In this document: piece by piece, positions 38,501 to 48,309 of the stretch | How the letters are laid out: each line of letters opens with the position of its first letter | Position numbering within the stretch: position 1 is the first letter of the stretch | Assembly (NCBI RefSeq): GCF_001074565.1 | Contig: NZ_JUQX01000037.1 | Coordinates: forward strand, 1 to 64,000 | Direction of reading: 5' to 3' | DNA: 64,000 nt | Source of the DNA: Streptococcus pseudopneumoniae | GTDB lineage: Bacteria > Bacillota > Bacilli > Lactobacillales > Streptococcaceae | Position numbers and translations under genes: made by a program | The notes under the pieces: model-generated | The model's input: the letters and a program-made list of their open reading frames with translations, nothing else | Told to the model about the DNA's origin: nothing | Database searches by the model: none

Positions 38501-39295
38501 TTATCCATGAACACGTTTCATGTAGTCTTGGTAACTTTCTGTATCCATCAATTCCTTGGCATTCTTGACACGGTCTGCTGTTGGAGGTTTGACCCCTTCG
38601 AGCGAATAAGGAATTCCAAGTTCACGCCACTTGAACTCACCCATCGTATGATAAGGTAGGATTTCAAACTTGTCAACATTTTTAAGGGTCTTGACAAACT
38701 TACCAAGTTCGATCAAGTCGTCATCTCTATCCGTCAAACCTGGAACTAGCACGTGGCGAATCCAAACAGGTTTTCCAATATCTGATAGGTACTGGGCACA
38801 GGCCAAGATGTTTTTATTGGTTTGGCTTGTGACAATCTTGTGCTGTTCTTCGTTGATTTCCTTAATATCCAGAAGAACCAAGTCTGTCACCGCCATGAGT
38901 TTATTAAACTTTTCGAGATAACGTGGCTTGTTACGGAATGGAAGGGCACAGGTATCCAAGGTACAGTGGATTCCTTTTTCCTTGGCCTTGGTAAAGAGGG
39001 CAATCAAGAAATCAATCTGTAAGAGGGCTTCTCCTCCACTAACAGTGATTCCTCCCTTGTCCCCCCAGAAACCACGGTAGCGAAGAGCTTCTGTCAAGAC
39101 ATCGTCCACAGTCCGTTTTCGGGATTTATTGGTCTCCATAGCCCATGTATCGGGGTTATGGCAGTATTGGCAACGCATCTGACAGCCCTGCAAAAAGACA
39201 ATAAAACGAATCCCAGGGCCATCTACCGCCCCAAAACTCTCTGTCGAATGCACCATTCCTGTCACTTGTCCATAGTCAATTGTTTCTTCAGACAT
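38501..39295 (-). CDS. pflA: Pyruvate formate-lyase activating enzyme
   Basis: This 264-residue radical SAM enzyme has the CxxxCxxC cluster in GCQMRCQYCHNPDTW (about 36-43), GGVTVSGGEALLQ and the PflA C-terminus. It installs the glycyl radical on PflB for anaerobic mixed-acid fermentation. Upstream is TATAAT near 39333 and a half-matching cre-like ACGGTTTCA near 39313-39321, consistent with but not proving CcpA control. Confidence 0.96.
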   Translation of the reverse strand: MSEETIDYGQVTGMVHSTESFGAVDGPGIRFIVFLQGCQMRCQYCHNPDTWAMETNKSRKRTVDDVLTEALRYRGFWGDKGGITVSGGEALLQIDFLIALFTKAKEKGIHCTLDTCALPFRNKPRYLEKFNKLMAVTDLVLLDIKEINEEQHKIVTSQTNKNILACAQYLSDIGKPVWIRHVLVPGLTDRDDDLIELGKFVKTLKNVDKFEILPYHTMGEFKWRELGIPYSLEGVKPPTADRVKNAKELMDTESYQDYMKRVHG

Positions 39296-39416
39296 ATCGT
39301 CACCTTCCTTGAAACCGTTTTATAGTTTTATTATATCACGAGTAAGGGGAAAAACAAGGTTTTTTTGTCTATTTTTTAGAAAGCAATCTGTTTTTCACTT
39401 TCATTTTCAATTTCTT

Positions 39417-40673
39417 TTAATGATCCGATTCAAAATCAAAACCATATAAGGTTGCAAAATAGTCCTCAGGGCGCTCTGCACGGCGGATTTGGCGGGCTTT
39501 GCCTTCTTCGGTATAGAGGATTTCTGCCGAGCGTAGTTTGGCATTGTACTGGTAACCCATGGAGAATCCATGTGCACCTGTATCATGAATCACTAGCAAA
39601 TCACCGATTTCTGTATGAGGCAGTTCGCGCTTCACCGCAAATTTATCATTGTTTTCACAGAGTGAACCGACCACGTCTACCACCTCAACAGCTCCGTCTG
39701 GATGAGTCAGATTAGTGATATGGTGGTAGGCCCCATACATGGCTGGACGCATGAGGTTGACTGCTGAGGCGTCCACGCCCAGATAGGTACGGTAAGTTTT
39801 TTTCTTATGAGTGACTCTTGTAACCAGAACTCCGTGAGGTGCCAACATAAAGCGCCCCAATTCAGTGAAAATTTTGACCTGACCAAGACCTGCTGGCGTA
39901 AGGACTTCTTCATAAACCTTACGCACACCCTCACCAATCATCGCAATATCATTTGGCTCCTGGTCTGGGCGATAGTTGACACCAATTCCGCCAGAAAGGT
40001 TAATAAAGTCCAGTGAAATGCCCAATTTTTCTTTGATTTCCACAGCTAATTCAAAGAGCTGACGAGCCAACTCTGGGTAGTAGAGATGGGTCACGGTATT
40101 GGATGCTAGGAAGGAATGAATCCCAAAAGTCTTGGCTCCTTTTTCCTTTAAAACTGTAAAGGCTTCAAAAAGCTGGTCCTTGGTCATCCCAAACTTGGCC
40201 TCCCCAGGATTGTCCATGATATCTGTTCCTAGCTCAAAAACGCCTCCAGGATTGTAACGGCAAGAGATGATTTCTGGAATGCCTGCCACTCGCTCCAGAT
40301 GTTCAATGTCTTCAAAGGCATCCAAGTTAATGGTCGCACCTAATTCATGGGCATAAGCGTAGTCTTGGTCTGGCGTATTGTTTGATGAGAACATGATCTC
40401 AGGACCTGCAAATCCAAGTTTATGACTCATCAGGAGCTCTACATAACTAGAACAGTCCACACCACAACCTTCCTCTTGGAGGATTTTCAAGATGGCTGGG
40501 GTTGGGGTGGCCTTGACTGCAAAATATTCCTTAAAGCCCTCGTTCCAGGAAAAAGCTTGGTTGACCGCTCTTGCTTTTTCGCGAATTCCCTTCTCGTCAT
40601 ATAAGTGAAAGGGAGTCGGGAACTCTGCAACAATCGTTTCCAAATCTTCACGGCTGATAAATGGTGTTTTCAT
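39417..40673 (-). CDS. lysA: Diaminopimelate decarboxylase
   Basis: This 418-residue PLP enzyme has the alanine-racemase-like barrel with the PLP Lys in YFAVKATPTPAIL (about 53), the GGIGVNYRP glycine loop and the C-terminal Cys of GSLCENNDKFA. It makes lysine from meso-DAP. FELGTDIMDNPGEAKFGM is typical of LysA. It appears to be a stand-alone gene between pflA and purR. Confidence 0.93.
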   Translation of the reverse strand: MKTPFISREDLETIVAEFPTPFHLYDEKGIREKARAVNQAFSWNEGFKEYFAVKATPTPAILKILQEEGCGVDCSSYVELLMSHKLGFAGPEIMFSSNNTPDQDYAYAHELGATINLDAFEDIEHLERVAGIPEIISCRYNPGGVFELGTDIMDNPGEAKFGMTKDQLFEAFTVLKEKGAKTFGIHSFLASNTVTHLYYPELARQLFELAVEIKEKLGISLDFINLSGGIGVNYRPDQEPNDIAMIGEGVRKVYEEVLTPAGLGQVKIFTELGRFMLAPHGVLVTRVTHKKKTYRTYLGVDASAVNLMRPAMYGAYHHITNLTHPDGAVEVVDVVGSLCENNDKFAVKRELPHTEIGDLLVIHDTGAHGFSMGYQYNAKLRSAEILYTEEGKARQIRRAERPEDYFATLYGFDFESDH

Positions 40674-40700
40674 AAGCGTCCTTCTATTCTGTTTGCAAAG

Positions 40701-40730
40701 AAAGGCTGGGACAATCGTTCCAACCTTTAG
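40701..40730 (-). terminator. purR terminator
   Basis: On the minus strand AAAGGTTGGAA pairs with TCCCAGCCTTT and is followed by CTTT, after the purR stop. Confidence 0.6.
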
Positions 40731-40739
40731 TTCTATCTC

Positions 40740-41567
40740 TTATTTGTCTTCGTCAAAGATATTGCCAATCTCGACATCGATGGATTGGTTCTTGACATCA
40801 ATATTGGTTACTTTCAAGAGTGACTTGTAATCAAACTGCTTTTCACGTTCTTCTTGGGCATTGTCTGCAAAGACTGCAACACCAGCCAACTCTGAATCAA
40901 ACTCACGCAAGAGACTAATCATCCCGTTGACAGTTCCGCCACCTTTCAAGAAGTCATCCACGATCAAGACACGACTGCCTGCCTTGAGGCTGCGTTTTGA
41001 AAGGAACATTTTCTCAATACGGTCACCACTTGAACCTGATACATAGTTGACACTGACCGTTGAACCTTCGGTAATTTTTAAGTCACGACGCACAATGACA
41101 AATGGAACATTGAGGACATTGGCAACTGCATTTGCAAGCGGAACACCTTTTGTTGCTACTGTCATAACGGCATCGATTTTTTGGTCCATAAAGCTCTTGG
41201 CAATGATACGACCAATATTTTTCAAAATGGTAGGTGTACTGAGCAAATCAGACAGGTAGATATAGCCACCTGGCAAGATACGATCGCTTTCTGAAAGTTT
41301 GTCACGCAAGTCTGCGATCATTTCTTTAGCTTCATGGCTAGAGATGGATGGTGTAAAGATAACGCCACCACCTGCCCCAGTCACTGTCTGGATATGGCCG
41401 ATTTCGATTTCCTCAAAGGCACGCTTGATAATCACGATGTCCTCTGAGATGGATGATTTAGCTGATTCGTACTTTTCTGCAAAGGTGTTGAGACTGGTTA
41501 GTTTGTATGGATTATTAATCAAATAGTTGGAAATGACAACCATTCGATCACTTCTTCTTAATTTCAT
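40740..41567 (-). CDS. purR: Purine operon regulator PurR
   Basis: This 275-residue protein has an N-terminal winged helix (about 1-75, RRSDRMVVISNYLINNPYKL) fused to a phosphoribosyltransferase-like domain (about 115-250) with the PRPP loop VLIVDDFLKGGGTVNG. In lactic-acid bacteria and streptococci it controls purine synthesis in response to PRPP. PurBox-like sites lie just upstream (41626-41659). The SD is weak (GGAATGG). Confidence 0.95.
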   Translation of the reverse strand: MKLRRSDRMVVISNYLINNPYKLTSLNTFAEKYESAKSSISEDIVIIKRAFEEIEIGHIQTVTGAGGGVIFTPSISSHEAKEMIADLRDKLSESDRILPGGYIYLSDLLSTPTILKNIGRIIAKSFMDQKIDAVMTVATKGVPLANAVANVLNVPFVIVRRDLKITEGSTVSVNYVSGSSGDRIEKMFLSKRSLKAGSRVLIVDDFLKGGGTVNGMISLLREFDSELAGVAVFADNAQEEREKQFDYKSLLKVTNIDVKNQSIDVEIGNIFDEDK

Positions 41568-41605
41568 TTTTATTTACCATTCCATTTAATTTTGATATTT
41601 TATCC

Positions 41606-41611
41606 ATTATA
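41606..41611 (-). promoter_or_regulatory. purR -10 hexamer
   Basis: TATAAT on the minus strand about 39 nt before the purR start. The -35 position (41629-41634) falls inside the proximal PurBox-like sequence. Confidence 0.5.
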
Positions 41612-41623
41612 CCACATTCACAT

Positions 41624-41664
41624 AAAAAAACGAACATTATTGTGTAAAAAATGCTCGTTTTTCT
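41624..41664 (-). terminator. cbfA terminator overlapping inverted PurBox-like sites
   Basis: AAAAACGAGCATT and AATGTTCGTTTTT form an inverted repeat with a T run, 8 nt after the cbfA stop, so it can act as a terminator. The same arms resemble PurBoxes (AWWWCCGAACWWT): AAAAACGAACATT matches 12 of 13, and CGAAC and GCTCG are 17 nt apart, the spacing known for PurR. Confidence 0.65.
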
Positions 41665-41671
41665 TAATTTA

Positions 41672-42613
41672 TTAATCTAAATCTGGTTTATAGAAGGAAC
41701 GATTGTCCATGGCGAAGATTTTGTTGGTCATTTCTCCTTTTTCCACCAAAGCAAGAGCTGTTGTCATCATCATCATACTAGCATCGAGATTATCGATCAT
41801 ATGAATAATCTCTGCCTCCATAATGCGTGGACGGACAGGACTACCATATTCTAGAAGACCATGATGACTGAGAATGACATGGCGCAGTAGCACCACTTCT
41901 TCTCTGGTATCATCGATGCCAAGCTCCATGACTGCCTTAGTGATTTCACTATCGATTAGGGCGATATGACCGATGAGATTGCCTCGCACTGTGTACTCCG
42001 TCTGATCAGGACCGCTGAGTTCTAGAACCTTGGCCAAGTCGTGCAACATAATCCCGGCATAGAGCAAGCTTTTATTAAGCTGAGGATAGATATCGCTAAT
42101 GGCATCTGCCAAGCGCACCATGGTTGCCGTGTGAAAAGCCAAACCCGTTTCAAAGGCATGGTGGTTGGTTTTTGCAGCTGGATAGGAGTAGAATTCCTTA
42201 TCATATTTGGTGTAGAGACTACGAACGATACGTTGCCAGACAGGATTTTCAATCTTGAAAATCATTTGTGACATATAGTCACGGATTTCCTTGATATCGA
42301 CTGGTGACTTGACCTTGAAATTAGCTGGATCGTTGGGTTCGCCAGGCTGAGGTAAGCGAAGGGTGATTTGATTGACTTGAGGAGTATTGTTGTAAACTTC
42401 TCTGCGCCCTTGCATGTGGACCACTTTCCCTGCGGTAAAGGCCTCAACGTTATGAGGCTGGGCATCCCAGAGTTTTCCTTCAATCTCGCCACTATCGTCT
42501 TGGAAGGTAAAGGCTAGGTAGTTTTTCCCAGCTCGTGTCTGTCTCAGGTCAGCTGATTTAATCAGGTAAAAGCCTTCAAATAGCTCATCTTTTTTCATGT
42601 GACTAATCTTCAT
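41672..42613 (-). CDS. cbfA: 3'-5' exoribonuclease YhaM family (CbfA/CBF1)
   Basis: This 313-residue protein has an N-terminal OB-fold (about 1-110, LAFTFQDDSGEIEGKLWDA) and an HD domain (HHAFETGLAFHTATMVRLADAI, then LHDLAKVLEL and LSHHGLLEYG). The family trims short RNA and DNA from the 3' end. ATG 42613 is chosen for GAGG 6 nt upstream; it overlaps rmuC by 11 nt. Confidence 0.93.
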   Translation of the reverse strand: MKISHMKKDELFEGFYLIKSADLRQTRAGKNYLAFTFQDDSGEIEGKLWDAQPHNVEAFTAGKVVHMQGRREVYNNTPQVNQITLRLPQPGEPNDPANFKVKSPVDIKEIRDYMSQMIFKIENPVWQRIVRSLYTKYDKEFYSYPAAKTNHHAFETGLAFHTATMVRLADAISDIYPQLNKSLLYAGIMLHDLAKVLELSGPDQTEYTVRGNLIGHIALIDSEITKAVMELGIDDTREEVVLLRHVILSHHGLLEYGSPVRPRIMEAEIIHMIDNLDASMMMMTTALALVEKGEMTNKIFAMDNRSFYKPDLD

Positions 42614-43859
42614 ATTCTTCCTCATTTTCTTGGAAATGGAGTAGATCAAGCGCAGGCTCACCTTCTGATAACTCAATGTGACGGAGCGTCCGCTCAATAG
42701 CTGTAGTGCGACGGTTTAATAATTCATCAATATTGCCAGAGGCATGTTGAAGATGTTTTTGTGCCTTAACCAAAATCCCCCCGAACTTGCCAAACTCAGT
42801 CTTAACGCTAGCAAGGGTCTTACTGATATGGTCGGCACTCTTTTGGATATTGAGAGTTTTGAAGCCAACCGATAGGGAGTTGAGCAGGGCCGATAGGGTA
42901 CTTGGTCCTGCAACGATAATCTGCTCCTCCCGTCTCAAATCATCAAAGAAGATCGGATTGCGGACGATTTCTGAATAAAGACCTTCTGTCGGAACAAACA
43001 AGACTCCAAAATTGGTCGTCCGAGGCGGCGCTATATACTTGCTCTTGATATCCTTGGCGAAACGCTTAACACTTGCCAAGAGTGACTTGCGACAGCGTTC
43101 AATTTCGTCCTTGTCACCCGCTTCATAGGCTTCTTCTAAGCGGTAATAATCTGCCAGTGGAAACTTAGAGTCAATTGGTAGATAGACGTATTCCTGGTCG
43201 CCTTGCCCAGGCAACTTGATGGCGTATTCCACACGTTCACTGGAGTTTTCATCCGTTGCATATTCTCGTTCGTACTGGGCTGGTGTCATGATGTCTTCGA
43301 TGATTTGCCCCAGTTGCAATTCTCCCAGAATCCCTCGCGTCTTGGTCCCAGAGAGAACCTTGTTGAGAGCACCAACATCGCGGGCAACTGTCTGCATCTC
43401 TCCAAGGCCACGATTGACAGACTCTAGTTGCTTGGAAACTGTCTCGAAGGAAGCCTGCAAGCGCGTCTGCAAGGTCTTTTCTAGTTTTTCCTCGACTGTT
43501 TGGCGCATTTGTTCTAGGCGTTGCTCATTTGATTCCTGCAAGGCTTGAAGACGTTGGTCGATCTTGTCTCTGGTTTGGAGGAGATTATCTGTCATTTCTT
43601 GACGGACTTGAGTCAAGCCTTGATGCAATTCCATTCGCACTTCCTGCAAGCGGTCACTGACAGCCACTTCCAAGTCTTTTTGGTCTAGTTGGCTAGCTTG
43701 TCTGGCTTGTTCAAAGCGGTAATCCAGTTGATCTGAAAGATTGTCTGCTTGATCCTCCAAGCTCTTGGCTAGGTACTTGTCTTGCTTATCCTGCCTTTGC
43801 CAAATGAGAAAGAGACCAGCTAGATTGGCAATTAATAATAGTAGTAATACAGTCTCCAT
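42603..43859 (-). CDS. rmuC: DNA recombination protein RmuC
   Basis: This 418-residue protein has an N-terminal membrane span (about 2-18), a long coiled coil rich in Gln/Glu/Arg (about 25-150) and a nuclease-like domain with LPIDSKFPLADYYRLEEAY. RmuC limits short-inverted-repeat recombination. ATG 43859 has GGAGG 4 nt upstream, is directly after the thiN stop and places the membrane span at the N-terminus. Confidence 0.93.
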   Translation of the reverse strand: METVLLLLLIANLAGLFLIWQRQDKQDKYLAKSLEDQADNLSDQLDYRFEQARQASQLDQKDLEVAVSDRLQEVRMELHQGLTQVRQEMTDNLLQTRDKIDQRLQALQESNEQRLEQMRQTVEEKLEKTLQTRLQASFETVSKQLESVNRGLGEMQTVARDVGALNKVLSGTKTRGILGELQLGQIIEDIMTPAQYEREYATDENSSERVEYAIKLPGQGDQEYVYLPIDSKFPLADYYRLEEAYEAGDKDEIERCRKSLLASVKRFAKDIKSKYIAPPRTTNFGVLFVPTEGLYSEIVRNPIFFDDLRREEQIIVAGPSTLSALLNSLSVGFKTLNIQKSADHISKTLASVKTEFGKFGGILVKAQKHLQHASGNIDELLNRRTTAIERTLRHIELSEGEPALDLLHFQENEEEYED

Positions 43860-43860
43860 C

Positions 43861-44523
43861 CTACCTCCTGTCCTTGCTATGCAGCACGACGACATAGCCA
43901 TCTGGGCAAGTCACCGAAACTTCCCTATCTATATATTCGTTAGAAGCGTACACTTTTTTAAAGAAAAAATTTTCCTCAGTCAATTCGTACTTAGCTCCGA
44001 TAATGGTCAACTGACTATCCCGAACTGGCATAAAAGCAAGATAGTCGTAGTCCGAGCGGGGTTCTAGCTGACTGGTCCCTTCTGGACAATAGGCAATCAA
44101 ATTTTGCCCATCCTCAATCGCTATCTGGCGCATATAGGGTGCCAACTTGGGATTGCTAGGCAGAAAGACATTGGCCAGCATATGGTCAATACGACCACCC
44201 AAAGCACCGAAAATAGTCACCTGAGCCTGAGAATTTTGCTCAAAGATGGTCAAGAGAGCCAATTCCAGATCCGTATCATCCTTTTCTGGTCGGGCTTGAA
44301 CAAAGTGCTGGGCACGTTTTTGAATCACCTGTCGCTCTTCTGCAGTGACAGAATCAAAATCTCCAACTGCTAGAGCCAGAGGCAGGTCTTCTTCCAAGAT
44401 CCAGAGCGAACCGCGATCCACACCGACAAAGCAATCAAAATCCGTCCGATAATGACCGCGGTCTCCACCAGCAAAAACTGCAACTTTAGTCCAGTTGTTT
44501 TCTGAGCGTTTGCACTCGTTCAT
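43861..44523 (-). CDS. thiN: Thiamine pyrophosphokinase
   Basis: This protein of about 220 residues has VAVFAGGDRGHYRTDFDCFVGVDRGSLW, the catalytic DFDSVTAEE, ARPEKDDTDLELAL and FGALGGRIDHMLANV, the standard TPK motifs. It makes thiamine pyrophosphate. The start is uncertain: ATG 44523 has a fair SD (GGGAG) but overlaps rpe by 38 nt, and the conserved part begins about 12 residues later at WTKVAVF with no better start codon. Confidence 0.92.
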   Translation of the reverse strand: MNECKRSENNWTKVAVFAGGDRGHYRTDFDCFVGVDRGSLWILEEDLPLALAVGDFDSVTAEERQVIQKRAQHFVQARPEKDDTDLELALLTIFEQNSQAQVTIFGALGGRIDHMLANVFLPSNPKLAPYMRQIAIEDGQNLIAYCPEGTSQLEPRSDYDYLAFMPVRDSQLTIIGAKYELTEENFFFKKVYASNEYIDREVSVTCPDGYVVVLHSKDRR

Positions 44524-45142
44524 TGACATCTCCCTTAAAGACATAAGATCCTGCTACAAAAACTGTAGCACCAGCTTCTTTGGCTTGAGCAATGGTTTGA
44601 TCATCAATCCCACCATCGACTTCAATCTCAAAGTTCAAGCCTTTTTCCTCACGAAGGGCAACCAACTCGCGTATCTTATCCATGGTCTCAGGTAGAAAGG
44701 CTTGTCCGCCGAAACCTGGGTTAACGGTCATGACCAATACTTGGTCAACTAAGTGAAGCACATGTTTAATCGCCTCAACAGGTGTTCCAGGGTTAATGAC
44801 AACAGAAGGTTTGACACCTAGAGAACGAATCTTTTGAAGAGCACCATGGATATGAGGCGTTGCTTCGACATGAATGCTGATGATATCTGCACCTGCACGC
44901 GCAAAGTCCTCTAAATGATGCTCTGGATTAGCTACCATCAAGTGGCAGTCAAAGACCATCTTGCTATGAGGACGAAGACTTTCGACCACACCTGCGCCAA
45001 AGCTGATTTGTGGTACAAAGTGACCATCCATGATATCGATATGGGCATATTCTGCACCAGTTGCTTCTAGGCGTTTGATTTCACGTTCAAAGTTGGCATA
45101 ATCTGCTGCCAGAATTGACGGAGCAATCTTGTATTGAGACAT
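44486..45142 (-). CDS. rpe: Ribulose-phosphate 3-epimerase
   Basis: At 218 residues this is a complete TIM barrel with IAPSILAADYANF, IDIMDGHFVPQISFG (metal-binding Asp and His) and VNPGFGGQAFLPETMDKIREL. It interconverts ribulose-5-phosphate and xylulose-5-phosphate. ATG 45142 has AAGGAG upstream. It sits in the rsgA-rpe-thiN-rmuC-cbfA cluster conserved in streptococci. Confidence 0.97.
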   Translation of the reverse strand: MSQYKIAPSILAADYANFEREIKRLEATGAEYAHIDIMDGHFVPQISFGAGVVESLRPHSKMVFDCHLMVANPEHHLEDFARAGADIISIHVEATPHIHGALQKIRSLGVKPSVVINPGTPVEAIKHVLHLVDQVLVMTVNPGFGGQAFLPETMDKIRELVALREEKGLNFEIEVDGGIDDQTIAQAKEAGATVFVAGSYVFKGDVNERVQTLRKQLD

Positions 45143-45155
45143 AGGTTTCTCCTTA

Positions 45156-46031
45156 TTATGGAATTTTTTTGCTGACTTTTTTGTAGGTTTCTCTGCGATT
45201 TTCAATCTCACTGAGGAATTGGAGGTAATTGTCAAAACGGAAGCTGGCAATGATACCCTCCTCTACTGCTGGCTTGACTGCACAAGACGGCTCATGGGTA
45301 TGGGTACAGGTACGGAATTTACAGTCTCGACTGACAGTGGCAATCTCTGGAAAAGCCTGATTGAGGTCTTCTGCTGTTGACACTTCATAATCCAGTGATG
45401 AAAATCCTGGCGTGTCCGCGATTTTACCACCATTGAGATTGTAAAAACTAACAGCTCGAGTGGTATGGCGACCACGACCTAGACTGTCTGAGATCTCTCC
45501 TGTTTCAAGATTGAGGTCCGGTGCGATTTTATTGAGGAGGGTTGATTTTCCAACACCTGTCTGTCCCATAAAGACCGTCACTTTTCCTGTCAACAAAGGC
45601 AAAAGTTCTTCTTTACTAGTCACAAAGTCGTAACCAATGGCACCGTAAGTCTGCTGATAAAAATCCAGTTCTCCTCTATCTTCCAGCAAGTCCATTTTAG
45701 AAATATAGACGATGGGATGGATGCCCTTGTGTTCCAAAAGAACCAAGAAACGATCCAACAAGTTGCTGTTGAAGTCCGGTTCCTTGACAGACATGATCAC
45801 CACAGCTTGGTCAATATTGACAATAGGTGGACGGACCAGACTGTTTTTCCGTTCATGAATCTTGAGAATATAACCTTCGGAATTTTCCTCGGCAGAAAAA
45901 TCTACCCAATCCCCAACATAAGGCGTGTGGCCTTTTTTACGGAAATTCCCACGCGCACGTGTCTGATAGACTTGGCCATCACTCTCTACATAGTAGAATC
46001 CTGCCAAGGCTTTAATAATTTGTCCCTGCAT
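45156..46031 (-). CDS. rsgA: Ribosome biogenesis GTPase RsgA
   Basis: This 291-residue protein has an OB-fold (about 1-70), a circularly permuted GTPase with G4 YISKMDLL before G1 [14 protein letters not shown] (about 170) and G3 DTPGFSSLD, and a zinc finger C-x4-C-x-H-x5-C ([14 protein letters not shown], about 246). It matures the 30S subunit. It starts 1 nt after the ksgA stop, fitting a shared role in late 30S assembly. Confidence 0.97.
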   Translation of the reverse strand: MQGQIIKALAGFYYVESDGQVYQTRARGNFRKKGHTPYVGDWVDFSAEENSEGYILKIHERKNSLVRPPIVNIDQAVVIMSVKEPDFNSNLLDRFLVLLEHKGIHPIVYISKMDLLEDRGELDFYQQTYGAIGYDFVTSKEELLPLLTGKVTVFMGQTGVGKSTLLNKIAPDLNLETGEISDSLGRGRHTTRAVSFYNLNGGKIADTPGFSSLDYEVSTAEDLNQAFPEIATVSRDCKFRTCTHTHEPSCAVKPAVEEGIIASFRFDNYLQFLSEIENRRETYKKVSKKIP

Positions 46032-46032
46032 C

Positions 46033-46905
46033 TTAGAGTCCTTGTCCTTTAAGTGCATCTGAAAGGCTAGCAAATTCTGCTAAGCTAAGAGCTTCACCAC
46101 GCACAGATGGAGATAAGCCTGCCTGGTCCAAAGCCTTGGTCAGCTTATCCTTGACTTCATCAGTTTTCCCAAAGTAGCCTGTTAAGTTGTTCCATAAGGT
46201 CTTGCGACGATGAGTGAAGCTAGCCTTGGAAACCTTAAAGAAAAAGTTCTCATCTTTTACTGCTACAGCAGGCTCTGGACGGCGCACCATTTTTAAAATG
46301 GTTGAGTCCACATTTGGGGCTGGCACAAAGACCGTACGAGGCACGATGAAGGCAACCTTGGCTGTCATGTAATATTGAACAGCAATCGACAAACTACCGT
46401 AAGCTTTGGTATTGGGCTGTGCTGAGATGCGATCCGCCACTTCTTTTTGCATCATGACGACAAACTCACTAAAAGGAATGCCACTCTCGATCAAGTGCAT
46501 GAGAATAGGCGTTGTGATATAGTAGGGCAAGTTGGCTACCACTTTGATTGGCAGGTCTGGATTTTTGAAATTCTGGATATGCTGCGTCAAATCGACCTTG
46601 AGAATGTCCTCGTTGACTACAGTAACATTGTCAAAATCACGTAGGGTATCCGCTAGAATTGGCACCAAACGGTGGTCAATCTCAAAGGCCATGACTTGAG
46701 CTGCACGCTCAGCCAAAAATTCAGTCAAAGCACCAATCCCTGGACCAATTTCAATAACATTGACCTGATCGTCAATTTCAGCTGTATCCACGATCTTTTG
46801 AAGAATATTGGTATCCGTCAGGAAATTTTGCCCGAAGGACTTTTTAAAGGTAAAACCGTGACGTTCCAGCACTGCCTTGGTCACGCTATAATCTGCAATT
46901 CTCAT
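46033..46905 (-). CDS. ksgA: 16S rRNA dimethyladenosine transferase KsgA/RsmA
   Basis: This 290-residue enzyme has [12 protein letters not shown], the SAM motif [15 protein letters not shown] (about 50) and the catalytic [13 protein letters not shown]. It dimethylates A1518 and A1519 of 16S rRNA, a checkpoint for 30S assembly and the locus of kasugamycin resistance. Its ATG overlaps the stop of the small upstream gene by 4 nt (ATGA). Confidence 0.97.
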   Translation of the reverse strand: MRIADYSVTKAVLERHGFTFKKSFGQNFLTDTNILQKIVDTAEIDDQVNVIEIGPGIGALTEFLAERAAQVMAFEIDHRLVPILADTLRDFDNVTVVNEDILKVDLTQHIQNFKNPDLPIKVVANLPYYITTPILMHLIESGIPFSEFVVMMQKEVADRISAQPNTKAYGSLSIAVQYYMTAKVAFIVPRTVFVPAPNVDSTILKMVRRPEPAVAVKDENFFFKVSKASFTHRRKTLWNNLTGYFGKTDEVKDKLTKALDQAGLSPSVRGEALSLAEFASLSDALKGQGL

Positions 46906-47237
46906 CTATTCTCTTTTCTAATATAGTAAGCTTCTGGAGTATAATGATAAAGCAAAACTAATAAGGGTGTTCCATCAAATCCTTCCACCATCTCTTTTAG
47001 GAGTGCATCTGGATGAATGATTTCTCGTGTTTTGGTGAAATAAACTCCGTGTTCCCCGTTTCTATTACGAAGTTCCCAGACAACATTATTCCCTTGGACA
47101 GAAGGTAGGTAACGTTCCAATTCTAGAAAATCAAAAAAATCTTTCACCGTCATGTCTTCCGGAACTTCAAATTCTACCTTGTGAGGTAACACATCATCCC
47201 CCATACAGACAGAATCTCTATCAACTCGGATTTTCAT
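46902..47237 (-). CDS. Small conserved-looking protein of unknown function
   Basis: This 111-residue soluble acidic protein is not recognised. It has no signal or membrane span; visible features are [22 protein letters not shown], and [22 protein letters not shown] near the end. AAGGAG precedes the ATG and the gene is ATGA-coupled to ksgA, which supports real expression. A link to rRNA maturation would be inference from position only. Confidence 0.75.
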   Translation of the reverse strand: MKIRVDRDSVCMGDDVLPHKVEFEVPEDMTVKDFFDFLELERYLPSVQGNNVVWELRNRNGEHGVYFTKTREIIHPDALLKEMVEGFDGTPLLVLLYHYTPEAYYIRKENR

Positions 47238-47331
47238 TTTGCTCTCTCCTTATAAGTTTCTATTTGAACGCTATCAAAATAAATCTAAGTACCTCTATTG
47301 TAACACATTCTCCATGCATTTTGAGGTCTGC

Positions 47332-47451
47332 TCAACTATTATCATAAGATTTCATCACCTCTTCCACTTCTGCCAAGGTCACTCCAAACAGAGTTAGATA
47401 TCTGAATTTCTTTTCACTATTGAAGCAGTCCATGGAATTTATTTTTCTCAT
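47332..47451 (-). pseudogene. Relic of an rnmV C-terminal end
   Basis: A 39-codon frame on the minus strand reads LTLFGVTLAEVEEVMKSYDNS before its stop. This is nearly identical to the RnmV tail LELFGITLAEVEEVMAKYS, 0.9 kb upstream. The homology covers only the last 25-30 residues, so it is a remnant 3' end and not a gene. It lies directly after the SDR gene. Confidence 0.8.
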
Positions 47452-47454
47452 CCT

Positions 47455-48309
47455 TTATGGATTGTCTCTTGAGAAAGTCAGGTGCTCAAGCAAAGAATAG
47501 AGTTTTTCTTGCTCCTCTTCTTTGAAAGCAGGTGCATTTGCTTTTACTTCCTTGCATTTCTCGTCATATAAAAATCCTTCATAGCGATCTTCTGTAGATA
47601 AAGCTGTATAAACTTTGGTCATTTCTTCAGGACTAATCGAAAATTTTGACTTGATTTTATACAGATTTTTCATAAAAGTGCTGAGGTGATCATAGCGACG
47701 CATATCAACTTTGACATTGGTCACACGGATTGCCTGAACCTTGATACCTTTCCAATGTTTCCGCATATAAAGCGACAGCATCAACAAGGCCAGTTTATTT
47801 TGATAATAGGTCTTAGCAGGACTGTAATGTTTTTGACCAGATAAATTTTCAAAATCAAGTTTCATGAAAGGATAGAGTATCAGCCCTTGAGAAGAAATAT
47901 TAATAATCCGACCACTCTCAGACTTTTCCAACAAACCTTTCAACAAGATAGACAGCAAGAAAGGGGCGGCAACATTGGTCGCAAATTGCTTTTCTAAACC
48001 ATCCTTAGTCAGGATGGGCTTTTTGACTGACAAATCAAAGTCAGCTGCATTGTTAATTAGAACGTCTAGAAAGTCTTCTTTTTGAATATACTGTTCCGCT
48101 GCTTCCCTGACACTCTTCATATCAGATAGATCAACCAAGATATAATCTACATGTCGATTTCCTGTCTGTTGACGAATTTCCTCACAAGCTTTCTCCACAG
48201 CTTCTTCCCGTCTACAAAAGAGAGTTACCAACCATCCCTTTTCAGCTAATTGTTTAGCAACCTGATAACCAATACCACTATTGCCACCCGTAATAATCAC
48301 TCTTTTCAT
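47455..48309 (-). CDS. Short-chain dehydrogenase/reductase
   Basis: This 284-residue protein has the SDR cofactor loop VIITGGNSGIGYQVAKQLAEKGW, the NNAADFD motif (NNAG type) and the active-site pair Tyr-x3-Lys, here in TYYQNKLALL. Substrate cannot be predicted; the overall pattern resembles retinol-dehydrogenase-like SDRs. It is ATGA-coupled to rnmV and is flanked by two copies of the rnmV 3' end, which suggests later insertion. Confidence 0.88.
   Translation of the reverse strand: MKRVIITGGNSGIGYQVAKQLAEKGWLVTLFCRREEAVEKACEEIRQQTGNRHVDYILVDLSDMKSVREAAEQYIQKEDFLDVLINNAADFDLSVKKPILTKDGLEKQFATNVAAPFLLSILLKGLLEKSESGRIINISSQGLILYPFMKLDFENLSGQKHYSPAKTYYQNKLALLMLSLYMRKHWKGIKVQAIRVTNVKVDMRRYDHLSTFMKNLYKIKSKFSISPEEMTKVYTALSTEDRYEGFLYDEKCKEVKANAPAFKEEEQEKLYSLLEHLTFSRDNP

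Noticed and set aside
39313..39325. cre site at pflA
   Set aside because: Only the right half fits the cre consensus; the TG of the left half is missing, so it is noted in the pflA entry but not called as a feature.
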